Origin: Chamaecrista fasciculata
Lineage: Eukaryota > Streptophyta > Magnoliopsida > Fabales > Fabaceae
Direction: 5' to 3'
Length of the DNA: 64,000 bases
Assembly (NCBI GenBank): GCA_003254925.1
Contig: QANZ01023827.1
Span: 123,421-187,420, forward strand
The position numbers and the translations under genes are program-made. Each line of letters begins with the position of its first letter. The stretch's first letter is position 1. Positions 1 through 10,271 of the stretch are shown here, piece by piece. The notes beneath the pieces were generated by a model. The model saw only the letters and a program-made list of their open reading frames with translations. It was not told where the DNA came from and searched no databases.

Positions 1-616
1 NNNNNNNNNNNNNNNNNNNNNNNNNNNNNNNNNNNNNNNNNNNNNNNNNNNNNNNNNNNNNNNNNNNNNNNNNNNNNNNNNNNNNNNNNNNNNNNNNNNN
101 NNNNNNNNNNNNNNNNNNNNNNNNNNNNNNNNNNNNNNNNNNNNNNNNNNNNNNNNNNNNNNNNNNNNNNNNNNNNNNNNNNNNNNNNNNNNNNNNNNNN
201 NNNNNNNNNNNNNNNNNNNNNNNNNNNNNNNNNNNNNNNNNNNNNNNNNNNNNNNNNNNNNNNNNNNNNNNNNNNNNNNNNNNNNNNNNNNNNNNNNNNN
301 NNNNNNNNNNNNNNNNNNNNNNNNNNNNNNNNNNNNNNNNNNNNNNNNNNNNNNNNNNNNNNNNNNNNNNNNNNNNNNNNNNNNNNNNNNNNNNNNNNNN
401 NNNNNNNNNNNNNNNNNNNNNNNNNNNNNNNNNNNNNNNNNNNNNNNNNNNNNNNNNNNNNNNNNNNNNNNNNNNNNNNNNNNNNNNNNNNNNNNNNNNN
501 NNNNNNNNNNNNNNNNNNNNNNNNNNNNNNNNNNNNNNNNNNNNNNNNNNNNNNNNNNNNNNNNNNNNNNNNNNNNNNNNNNNNNNNNNNNNNNNNNNNN
601 NNNNNNNNNNNNNNNN
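1..616. other. Assembly gap
   Basis: Run of N; no sequence to read. Further single-N placeholders lie at 4769, 7818, 13360 (which cuts the left end of a transposon) and 22744 (inside a poly-T tract in the 5' UTR intron of the second PQ-loop gene). Confidence 1.
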
Positions 617-1140
617 TTTTTTATTGTCTCAATGTTCTTCTATTTGTTTCGGTCATAAAACTATTTATGGTTAGATTTTTTACTCAAATTACGAGATGAG
701 TTGCATTTTGGTTCGAAAAATTTTGTTATATTTTTTAGTCCAAACTGCAACATTCCTATATGTTTTTTGCTATTATACAATTCAATCCATACCTTTTTTC
801 AATATATTTTATGAAGTTTTTTGTACAAATTAAAAGGAGTTAAAATATTCAAATTGCTCCTAAATGTTTGCAAAATATTTCATTTTGGTCCCAAGTATTG
901 AATATGGCTTGTTTCAAGTTCAAACATGACGATTTTAGAGCTACGTATTGTTCCCGAAGAGTACCTCCATATATTCTATTCGAAACATTTTACCAATATT
1001 TATGACCAAAATGAGTAATTTTGCCAACATTTAGGACCAATTTGAACTTTTTGAAACATAATGGACCAAAATGAATATTAGGGCATACATTTAGGACCAA
1101 AATTAACCTTTGACCAAACATTTTAGTGTTGTTTTGTTAT
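617..1140. repeat. Decayed GGTCC-type inverted-repeat element
   Basis: The left half reads tttggtcc/agtcc motifs in plus orientation and the right half (about 1010-1125) reads ggacca motifs, so the segment folds back on itself like the Mutator-type elements elsewhere in the window. The left end is probably lost in the gap. No coding potential seen. Confidence 0.45.
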
Positions 1141-2299
1141 TTGCATTCTGGTCCTGAAACTATTCTTTGTCATTTTTCAGTCATTGAATTTCATAAATAT
1201 ACTCAATTATTGATGACCGGATTTTCTAGAGGCCCCAAGTTATCATTTACACATGTTAGGAATTGATTAATTGGACCGGTACAAATTTATGGACCAAATT
1301 ATAATCTTAAAGTAATTTTAATATTATTTTCATTTTGGTCTATCATCTCATCCAATGAGATTGACCCTAAACCTTTTATCCAAAAATATCTCATCCTCAC
1401 GCTTTCCAAGAACATCTAATCTCAACACCATCTCATCCAACCCACCATCAAACACCTATCATCTCATCTCATCTCATTATTTCCTACCATTTTTACCCTA
1501 CACAAATTAAAAAAATTTATAAATCTATTTCAACTAACCACAATCATTACATACCCTTTTATATCTTGAGTTTTAAAATTGTGTAGAGATGCCCACGAGC
1601 TTTTTTATTTGGGACAATTAACACATTTTAATGAATTAAGGACAGATTTGATTATGTTTTTAATTTAATTAAAATGAAAATATTTTATCTAAATTTTAAT
1701 CACATAAAATTTGTCATTAATATTTTATTAAAGTTAGAATAAAAGATTGTACCAAAAAAAGTTAGAATAAAAGATAAATCTAATCAAAATATAAAATTTT
1801 AAAGATAAAATTAATAATAATTAAAATTAAAGATAAAATTAATGTAAAATTTTGAGAATGATAATAATATTTTTCCCAATTTACATATTATAAATGACAT
1901 CACTTTTTAAAATTTTTTTAACAAAAGGGGCTAATCCCAATGCTGCCCACCTAATAACAAACCTAAAAGAAAAAATCCCTGCAAAGTCACTCAGAAAAGC
2001 TTGCAAACATGGACATTGATCTCTTGTAGTGTGGAGAGAAAACAAAAAAGAACAATAAAAGAGAGAAAATGAGTTTCATTGACATTTTCTCTTTTTAACG
2101 GTCAATTTCTCTTTTAGCACTTCACCTGTAGTGCATTATAAGATATCCAAATTCCTCATTATATGGGTGAACCTACAAATCTACAATGTTATTTTGAACC
2201 ACAACATGTTCTCACTTCTCACATAAACTTTCTTTTGAATGGAAAATATAAGTAACAGTAAAATCACTTATAAATAAAACTTGCATTATTAGAGATTGA
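1141..2299. other. Intergenic, downstream of the HIPP gene
   Basis: AT-rich sequence with no supportable gene. It holds one tiny tail-like insertion (1733-1775). The last 200 bases before 2300 are probably the 3' UTR and flank of the minus-strand HIPP gene. Confidence 0.6.
1733..1775 (+). mobile_element. Micro-retroinsertion (tail only)
   Basis: The 15-bp duplication GTTAGAATAAAAGAT (1733-1747 and 1761-1775) flanks a 13-bp insert TGTACCAAAAAAA. Exact duplications of this length around an oligo-A tail are typical of target-primed retroposition. The insert keeps only the last bases of its source. Confidence 0.7.
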
Positions 2300-4149
2300 T
2301 CACATAATGGTGCAATATGCATGGACATTGTCATCACTGAAGAGAGAGACAGTTTGATCATGGAGAGTTGAGTAGGGTTGATCTGGAAAATAGCCATGGA
2401 CACTCTCATTATGGCCATGCATGTAATAGTTATAGGAAGAAGTAAAGGTAGATTCATTCAAGTACTCTGAAGCATATGGATAGTATTCTGTGTTATAAGG
2501 GAATGGCCAATACTCTGCCTTCCTTCCTGTTCTTCTCACTACCTTCAACACCTTCTTCCTCTCCACATACCCTGTCACTCTCACCTTCTGCTTCTCCATC
2601 TCTATCTCCAAGCTATCCACACCTGCATATACTTACAACATACTTATATATATACATCTCTTTTTGTACAGAAGCAAAAGATGGGAGAGAATAATCATAT
2701 ATAGAGATCACATGATAATCAATAGAGTAAATTAATGATTGGCAAAAGCACCCATTTTGTCCTCAAACTTTACACTTGCTGTCTATTTCATCCCCAATCT
2801 TTTTTTGCTGTCAATTTCGTCCATAATCTTTCACATTTTGGTAAATTTTATCATTTGCTCTTACTTTAGCCAAATATAAACGATAGAATCTATGTGGCTA
2901 ACAATATATAATGTAAAATTTATAGAAAAAGAAACTCGAATCTTAACTCAGATTGGAAAACAAAATGCAGTCTTTCGTTAATTTATTAAAAGAAGTTAGT
3001 CAAATGATGAAATTGACGAAAATGTGAAAGATTGAGGACGAAATTGACAGCAAAAAAAGATTGAGGACGAAATTGACAGTTGGTGTAAAGTTTGGGGACG
3101 AAATTAGTGTTTTTGCCTTGATGATTTAGTCTTGGAAATATGTAATTATAATATTTTGTTAAAAAATACTAATTAAGCGACAAACCCTTAAATGGAGCTC
3201 AGATTCGCGGAGGATTAGTCCTTAGCCCTTCAGGCTGGGGATACCTTGGGAAACCAAAAAGATACTAATTAAAATTTAACGACAAAACTAATGTGATCTT
3301 AAATTTTGTTAATATTAATTATACTTAATAATCTCTGTTAGAGTTAAATTTGAATTAATATCTTAAAGAAATGACCAAATTGATTTTGATTACATCTTTT
3401 TAAGGATTAAATTGAGAAATTTATTATCTATGGAAAACCAAATCATTAATTTTCTCTAACCATCATGATGAGGAACTTGCCTTCTATTTTGGAGATGGCT
3501 CTTCTTATTCTCTTTTCACAACCTTCGCAATCCATATGCACCTTTAGTTCCACAATCTAAGGCCATGCCATTAACAACTTTGAGCTCAAACCAATAATCA
3601 TATATATTACTGAAGAAGCAGAAGCGTATCATGAATGTGCTTTTATTTATGACAATACAAATTGAGTATGTTGGAAGGACTTTCAGTTCAACTTCCACAT
3701 AACAATTATATAGAAGAGAGGTGAGGAACATTAGTTTTATGACTAAGATTCAAAGTGCAAACCAAAAAAATTAGGGTTATGCTATAAAAAACAAGATAGC
3801 TTTAGCTAATGAATTATTAGCTATTGGATTCACCTTTTTCATCTTGAGATCTGTGCAATAATTTTCATTGCACAGATCTCAAGATGAAAAAGGTGAATCT
3901 AACGGCTAAAAACTCGTTAGCTAAGGCTATGGAGTTTTTTATAGACTTTCCCAAAAAATTATGTATAGCTCATTTAGCTTTCAAACATAATTCTAACACA
4001 ATGGTTGACAGCAACAAAATGACAACGACACATAGTACATAAAAAAAATAAAAATAATAATAGTAAAAAAAAAGGGTGAAAGAGTGGCAGTTGATACTTA
4101 CAGACAAGGCATTAGGAAGTGTGGTTTTTCCAAAAGGCCACCCAAACAT
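2300..4149 (-). CDS. Heavy-metal-associated isoprenylated plant protein (HIPP)
   Basis: Three coding exons on the minus strand: 4149-4102, 3556-3481 and 2622-2300, giving 148 residues. Exon 1 encodes MFGWPFGKTTLPNALS and ends at a GTAAGT donor. Exon 2 encodes IVELKVHMDCEGCEKR..., with the metal-binding CxxC of the HMA fold at residues 26 and 29. Exon 3 completes the HMA domain (VDSLEIEMEKQKVRVTGYVE) and carries a Tyr-rich tail ending in the farnesylation box CTIM. HIPPs bind soft metals through the two cysteines and attach to membranes by the lipid. The join of exons 2 and 3 uses a GC donor (GCAAGT); the nearby GT alternative would put a stop straight into frame. Intron 1 contains a fold-back (3781-3944); intron 2 contains a Mutator-type MITE and a SINE. 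From memory it resembles Arabidopsis At3g56891. The family call is secure; the metal and partner are not known. Confidence 0.93.
2741..3117. mobile_element. Mutator-type MITE in HIPP intron 2
   Basis: Terminal inverted repeats GGCAAAAGCAC at the left and the complement of GGCAAAAACAC at the right, with further GTCC-rich subterminal repeats in opposite orientation. Flanked by a 9-bp duplication, TTAATGATT (2732-2740) and TTGATGATT (3118-3126), one mismatch. A 9-bp duplication is the Mutator hallmark. No coding capacity. Confidence 0.85.
3177..3261 (+). mobile_element. 5'-truncated SINE in HIPP intron 2
   Basis: An 85-bp GC-richer block with GGATTAGTCC and GGGGATACC motifs, ending AAACCAAAAAG and flanked by an 11-bp duplication ATACTAATTAA (3166-3176 and 3262-3272). 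The A-rich end and the long duplication indicate retroposition. It lies in the intron in antisense to the gene. Confidence 0.7.
3781..3944. repeat. Fold-back element in HIPP intron 1
   Basis: The two halves are inverted copies. The strongest part pairs 3826-3859 with 3867-3899 (about 33 bp almost perfect, core CATCTTGAGATCTGTGCAAT) around a loop of 7 bases. The outer ends (gctataaaaaac / gttttttatag) pair too. A transcript would form a hairpin resembling a MITE-derived small-RNA precursor. No clear target duplication seen. Confidence 0.75.
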
Positions 4150-5099
4150 GTTATATATGAGCAGTTCTGGAGACCCAAAATGCTTGTGTATATATGTATA
4201 TGATGAAGGGACAACAAAAACAATGAGCTTAATTTGTTTAGTATCTCCCAGCAGAAGCAGAAGCTGTAGGTAGCGTTAAATACTATTGTAGTGTGCAATA
4301 ATATCATGGTTGGTCAAATGGGTATTAAATAAATGGCACCTTAATGAAAATGGAACTGTAAATGTACAGTGGAATCGAATCGAATCGATTCTCATTTCTG
4401 ATTGTTGTTTCTGTTTCTGTGTTAAAGAATATGATCACATTTTCTGCCTCAAGATGGAAACCAAGTGGGCAATGCATGCTCTTGCTAGTTGCTCACTTTT
4501 GGTGCCAATAATAAACGAGACATGCTACACCTTTCTCCACAAACGAATATGTTTATATTAGAACTAGAATTCATATTGAATCACCGTTAAAATTATATCA
4601 CATTTAAATTTCATATTTTTTATATGGTCAAATCAATATAGTGAGAATCAGATGAGACTGGATGGTCTGATTGGTTCAATTGCTAACCAGAGTGAAGAAT
4701 GAGTTGATTTAATTCAAAAAAATTATTTTGATAGTTGGATCATATTAGATAAAAAAAAAAAAAAAAACNATATTATTATATTGTAACATTAATTATTTGT
4801 GATAAATTATCGATTTATAACTTTTTAGCATGATTATAATTCTATTATTTATATTTCATATATTATTTATATTTAAAATAATTATAATTATTATTTATTA
4901 CATTATTTGGTTTAATTATTAAATTAGTTCAACTAATTAAACAAATTAGGCTATGAATCAAAAACTTTTCTAATTTATTGAACGGTTCGGTTTTAATAAT
5001 ATTATATCAAATTTAATATTTGGTCAATTTTAATTTTTTTTTATCCCTGGTATTTGAACGTTATTATCAAAGTCTGTCTAATCCAAATCCTCACTTTTA
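4150..5099. other. Intergenic upstream of HIPP
   Basis: The first few hundred bases right of 4149 are the HIPP promoter side. Short ORFs here have no plant-like composition and no recognisable domain. From about 4620 it is very AT-rich, with gaaccg/cggttcggtt-type words of old MITE character. Confidence 0.5.
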
Positions 5100-6045
5100 G
5101 GGATGACAACGGGTAACATTTTATGTTGAACTAACCTCTTAAACAAAAATAACGCCGCTTCAGTTTTCTCTGCTAGGGTTTCACAATTAGGGTTTCACCA
5201 GATCTTTGTGCTCCTTTGAGGGGCTGTTGGGTGGCGTCCTCCATGACGTCTCTGGTGGCGGCTTTGGCTTCCTCTTCGGTGGTTGCGGTAGCATCGATGG
5301 CGGCTCCGGGCTACAGTACCAACAATCCCTCCTTTTTTTATTTTTTGTGTTTTGTTTTTGATGGTGGTGGAAACAGGGGAGTTTTGGAGAGGCTTTTTCT
5401 TTCTGTGTCCCATTTTTGGTGACATGTCTGAAACCTCTCACACTCTCCTTTGATTTTCCACACCTCTTAGTCCCCCTTCCTCTAGGGAATGTTTTCCTTT
5501 TTCTGTCCGTTTTTTTCTTTGTTTTGGTAGAACAATTTTCTTCCTGATCTACAACTTTTGAAGAAGACACTTGAAGATCCTCTCAAAGTTTGATCAAAGG
5601 TTGGGCTTAATGGTTTTTCTTCTTCTTTGTTGTATCTTTGGCTGAGAGTTGTTAGGGTTTTAGTTTGGGTAGATTAATTTCTTTAGTCCTCGTGTGTTGC
5701 TTGGGTGAAATTTTTCTGCCTAGTAGTGGGTCGTTTTTATCTGTTTTTTCTTGGAGGTCGTGTGAAGATCTTCCTCTTTCCAGCCGATCGCCGTCGGTTC
5801 ATGCTTCCATCTAGTGTGTTGTCAGGTTGGTATTTCTTCATGGTGGCGTTGGGTCATGGTGTTCTAGGGTGTTAAGGGTTATGTTTTTTAGGTTAATTTG
5901 TTCCCCTTGGTGGACTCTCATCTCTTCCCATCCTTTATTGGATCGGGTCTTGTGTATGTTTCTTTATGGAATGACCAAAAAAAATCATTTTTCACTATTT
6001 GTATTCGTTCAGGTCTTATATATTGCTATGTTTTTATAAATAATT
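5100..6045. other. GC-richer island, perhaps a LINE 5' region or gene fragment
   Basis: Base composition rises sharply between about 5150 and 5960. It contains tagggtttc repeats like plant leader sequences (5175-5195), and short ORFs on both strands, none with a domain I recognise; the minus ORF 5187-5570 is Lys/Pro-rich and low in complexity. It starts beside AGGGATGACAACGGGTA (about 5099-5115), a word typical of hAT MITE ends, but no matching right end was found. Origin unresolved. Confidence 0.3.
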
Positions 6046-6140
6046 AAATATGTAAGAAGACTCTTTTAAATCGTTAATCCAATTCTATAAAATTGATCAA
6101 CATTTTATTAGATTGATTATATTTGAGATGATGAAGTGAA

Positions 6141-6182
6141 ACTAGTTCAATCTATGTACCAAAAAAGAAGACTAATTCAATC
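6141..6182 (+). mobile_element. Micro-retroinsertion (tail only)
   Basis: A 12-bp duplication (ACTAGTTCAATC at 6141-6152, ACTAATTCAATC at 6171-6182) flanks TATGTACCAAAAAAGAAG. The core TGTACCAAAAAA is the same as in the 1733 insertion, so both probably derive from the same source tail. Confidence 0.6.
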
Positions 6183-7489
6183 AATTGTTCAACCCTAAGC
6201 TTAAGTTTCAGTCTTTCTATTCATACATAAATTTCCTCAAACATAAGCGAAGTAATGCTGTACTGTTAAGTAAACAATTTTGGACCATTTATAATTCATG
6301 TGTTTTGTTTCCCTTTTTCTTCCTTTTTTTTAATTGTAGTGCTCTCTTCTTTTTCCATTCTTGGTAGTTAGGTAGGACACTGAAGTTGAAATAAAGGGTG
6401 ATTGTGTTGGATTTGGATGCTTTCAAGCCGAACTTTTTGTGAAATTTGTCATTTGTGAAATATGGAGAGAAATAATAAAAATTAAAGAAAAAACTTTTAC
6501 ATAGGGGAAACTACACTCTCTACACTTACTCCATTAAACTATACACCCATTACATTTCACCTCCCCTAAAGTTTGCCTTGTATCAAGTTGGCCCCCTGAA
6601 TTATGGAAAGAAAAATAAAAAAAGGTTATCTTATGATCAAACCACTGTATTGACATAAGTGTAGTGACAGACTAATATATTAGGAAGAATGCAACTTTCT
6701 TTAACCCTTTTAACGGATCAGGGGTAAACTGTTAGAAGCTAAACTTTGAGTGGTAAAATGTTAAAGGTGTGTAAATTAGGGGGGACAATGTGTAATTTAT
6801 TTTTTAATATAAAATAAGAGAAAATTTATATTTCAATACCCAATAGATAAATTAAAGTGACTTTTAATTTAATCTTTCAAATATAAAATAAGAGAAAATT
6901 TAGTCTCTCACAGTCACAGATGAAGTCCCTTTTATGCTGCTCTTATACTCAAATTTCTTATAATGGTAATGATTAAGTTGTTTCATTTTCATTATTCTCA
7001 AATATTTAAGTAAGTAAAAAAAAGTTCTGAAGTTATATATTTTTTTATTGGACCATTAAATTATAGATAAAATTTGGGTAAAAAAGAGACACTACAAGGA
7101 ATGTTATCTTGGTAGGACTAATTTGACCATAATAATTTTTAAAATATTTTCTACTGAGGACTAAATTATAATTTTTTTCAATAAAATAATAAAGTAGATG
7201 AAATTCACACACTCTCTATTTCTCTCTAAATTTTTATAAATGTATTAAAAAAAACTCACTTTAAAAATCCAAATTCATTTGTGTCAAATATTTTGAGTAG
7301 AAACACATACTAGACAAGTCGTGCTATATTTGTGCCTTAGAAATTAGAACCATTGATGCAGCATATGCCTTGAGACCTGAGAGTAGCCAGTGGCTCTTAT
7401 TTCTTCATTTTCATTCCACTCCCACAATCAAACTTTTTGTCTTATCCTCAATGTCATTTAGAGACGTACTTCATTTATTCTAAAAAAAA

Positions 7490-7830
7490 AGGGTAAATTA
7501 TACTTTGATACCCTGTAGTTTGGTCATATTTCACTTTAGTACTCTGTGATTTAAAAAGTGACACTTTAGTACCCTATTTGTGGTATTCTTTGTTAACACT
7601 TTAGTGCTCTTTTGGAGTTATTTTGTAATTTTAATCATAACAAATTTTTCAAAAATTATATCTTGACTCCAATATTTTCATAAAATTACAAATAGGTCCC
7701 TGTATACATATTATTAAGGACTAAAATGAAATTATAAAAAAAATTAGGGTCAAAACATAATTTTTGAAAATATAGGACAGAAGATAGAATTGCAAAACAA
7801 TCCCAAAGTGTCACTTTNTTGTTTGATTGT
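7490..7830. repeat. gtaccc-type inverted element
   Basis: The left part carries repeated cactttagtaccc words; the right end (about 7797-7818) carries the inverse word caaagtgtcacttt, cut by a single N. The left 90 bp match 34015-34090 closely, showing a dispersed family. No coding content. Confidence 0.5.
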
Positions 7831-8080
7831 TTATTTGTAATAAAATAAATATATAAATTCATTCTAAAAATTAATTTTTTTAAAAAAAATTGATTTATAT
7901 TCTTTAAACTTTGAAAGTCATGGAATTAATATATTTTAATTATTTTATCTTACTAAGTAGTCCTAAAAATAAATCTTATGAACTAAATTATATTACTTCT
8001 ACTATTTTCAAAGACTATTATAATGTATAAAACTAAATTTTTAGATGTTAAGTTATCAACCTGTACATTTTTCATGTATC

Positions 8081-8122
8081 AAATTATAAATTTAATTTTT
8101 TTTTGGCCAAACTATAAATTTA
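8081..8122 (-). mobile_element. Micro-retroinsertion (tail only)
   Basis: A 14-bp duplication with one mismatch (AAATTATAAATTTA at 8081-8094, AAACTATAAATTTA at 8109-8122) flanks a 14-bp insert that reads GGCC plus an A-run on the minus strand. Confidence 0.65.
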
Positions 8123-8502
8123 TTATAATAGTATATTTACCTTAACTATATGCGATGAGTTCAATTCTCTTAACTTTTATGAAATAACCTTAAATTAATA
8201 GGACTAATTATATCTTATCCTTCGAAATACTTTAAGCCAATGAAAAAATTAATCAAAGTTGTCCATGAATAATCTAATTACCAAAAAAATAAATATAAAA
8301 GTATATTTCATTCGGTACTCTTATCATTACAAACTTGTTATGCATTTCATAGAGACTTGTTTGGTTATTAAACGTTAAAGTGGTTATTAAACATCATTAG
8401 AATACATTAACCTTGTGAGGCTAATTAAGGATGCATTTCAAAAGAGTTTGACCACTTTTAATTTTAAGTTCAATCCACTTAGTTTTCCTTTTCTTTTTTT
8501 TT

Positions 8503-8958
8503 GGCTAAAGTGCACTTTTGGTCCCATAACTTTGGTAAAGGTTTCAATTTGGTCCCATAACTTTTTTGGTTGCAATTTTGGTCCCATAACTTTGGCAAAG
8601 GTCTCAATTTGGTCCCATAACTTTTTTGTTGCAATTTTGGTCCCATAACTTCTAAAAAGGTCTCATCATTGGTCCCAAGTTAATTTCCGTTCGTCCCATA
8701 ACTTCACTCATATTTGCCACGTCATCATCCAACTCAGTATTTTAGATTATCTTTAGCGGCAGATAATGGATGGAAATCAGTATTGGAACCAACGGTGAGA
8801 CCTTTTTAAAAGTTATGGGGCCAAAATTGTAACAAAAAAGTTATGGGACCAAATTGAGACCTTTGCCAAAGTTATGGGACCAAAATTGCAACAAAAGAAG
8901 TTATGGGACCAAATTGAAACCTTTATCAAAGTTATGGGACCAAAAGTGCACTTTAGCC
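8503..8958. mobile_element. Mutator-type element with terminal tandem repeats
   Basis: Inverted ends GGCTAAAGTGCACTTTTGG and its complement. Each arm is made of two to three tandem copies of a roughly 38-bp unit (GGTCCCATAACTTTGG...). It is bordered by c+t-run duplications of about 9 bp (8493-8502, 8959-8967), less reliable because of low complexity. Same superfamily as the elements at 13361, 38001 and 60961, but with a different centre. Confidence 0.8.
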
Positions 8959-9052
8959 CTTTTTTTTAAAAAAATAATAAACATTAAAATACATAAAAAG
9001 TTCATTAAATAATTACAGTTTTAAGTTAGTTTATGACGTAGTAATGAACAAT

Positions 9053-9096
9053 AAAATGTTAACATGTTATTTGCTAAAAAAAATGTTAACACGTTA
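9053..9096 (+). mobile_element. Micro-retroinsertion (tail only)
   Basis: A 17-bp duplication AAAATGTTAACAYGTTA (9053-9069 and 9080-9096, one mismatch) flanks a 10-bp insert TTTGCTAAAA, the smallest of the set. Confidence 0.6.
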
Positions 9097-9103
9097 GAAT
9101 CTA

Positions 9104-9433
9104 TGAAGTATAGACACTGACACTGATACGGACACGAGATACGACACGTACACGGACATACTGACACGTCAAATTCTTAAACTTATATAACATGACACAA
9201 CATATATTTATAAATATAAATAATTAAAAGTCCACAAATTTCAATGAGAATCTTAAAAATCATATTATCTATTCATAATATATGTCATATGTATTATTAT
9301 TTTATATTGTTTGTTATGTTAAAGTCACAAAAAATTAATTTTATATTCTGAAACGTATGAATATGTGTCGCGTGGGTGTCGTAGGGTGTCGGACACGGAC
9401 ACATGTCTGAGTGTTCAACTGTTCATGCTTCTT
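9104..9433. repeat. TIR element with gacac-rich ends
   Basis: Left end GAAGTATAGACACTGACACT...GATACGGACACG; right end is the inverse (gtcggacacggacac...catgcttc). The arms are GC-richer than the AT-rich centre. It looks like a non-autonomous DNA transposon of about 330 bp; the superfamily was not decided because the flanking duplication is unclear. Confidence 0.55.
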
Positions 9434-10271
9434 AGGTTATAATAGATAAACGACATATATTTTAGAAATTTAAATTTTTGCTTCAAAAAATGAAAAATTA
9501 CATAATTATTTAAAGAAACAATGTAAAATTCATATTATAAACATTTTTTAAAAGCTAATTAAATATTTTAAGAGATAATATAATTATAAAAGTAACTTAT
9601 AAAAAATAAAAAATAACTTATATTATAATAAACGTACAAAATAGTAAAAAAATTATGAAAAAAAAAACTTTTAAATTAACTATGAAAAAGACTTCATCGA
9701 CATGTAAAATTTTAAAAAACTTATAACGCTCAATTCTTTCTCCTTTTTCCTCCTTTTTACATATTTTTTTTCTCCATAGCCCAAGACACAAACAAGCCAT
9801 GCAATACGAAAGTACATTATCTATCTTGAATTTGTGGAAAATGCATGTAAAGATTATTTTTAAAAATAGTAAGAATTTATTCAAATATATTTTTAAATAA
9901 TTATGTATTTACGAAATGTAAATAATTAAGTCACATATATAACATGTGATGAAACTAATATTAATTTAGTGGCTTTGATTGTTTGACTAGAATCATATAA
10001 AATTTATCATACGATGAAATTTAATGACTTGGATTACGTTTACAGATTTTAAAATGTAAAAATGTTGTTAAAGATCTATATATTATAGAGATTGGAGTAT
10101 AACAAATAATTAATTGATTAAAATTCAGATGAATACAATATTCCTCTTTTAAAGAGTTAAAAAAGAATACAAATGGTAATCTCGCCCAGATTAACAAAGA
10201 TTTGGATTTAGTTAGAATCTCAAGATATTACATACTAATACATACTAATGCATGTGAAAAGATAGTGATTA

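Larger units (their letters stand above)
6046..8502. other. Intergenic, AT-rich, decayed small repeats
   Basis: No gene seen. At about 6505-6815 there are weakly matching inverted ends (aaactacact / complement of aaattacaca) of an old MITE. At 7490-7830 there is a gtaccc-type inverted element whose left part recurs at 34015-34090. Micro-insertions lie at 6141-6182 and 8081-8122. Confidence 0.5.
8959..10271. other. Intergenic, AT-rich
   Basis: No gene seen. It holds a micro-insertion (9053-9096) and a TIR element (9104-9433). The minus-strand ORF in 9618-9884 is low-complexity and hydrophobic by base composition and is not supported. Confidence 0.55.

Noticed and set aside
3516-3731. 71-residue minus-strand ORF overlapping HIPP exon 2
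   Set aside because: It reads the HMA exon in the wrong frame; the CxxC frame opens only after the AG acceptor at 3557-3558.
5187-5570. 127-residue Lys/Pro-rich minus-strand ORF
   Set aside because: Low complexity, no family, overlapped by ORFs in other frames, and it lies in a probable repeat-derived island.
8415-8648. 77-residue ORF rich in FGPITLAKVSIWSHNF repeats
   Set aside because: It is a translation of the tandem 38-bp repeats in the end of a Mutator-type element, not a gene.
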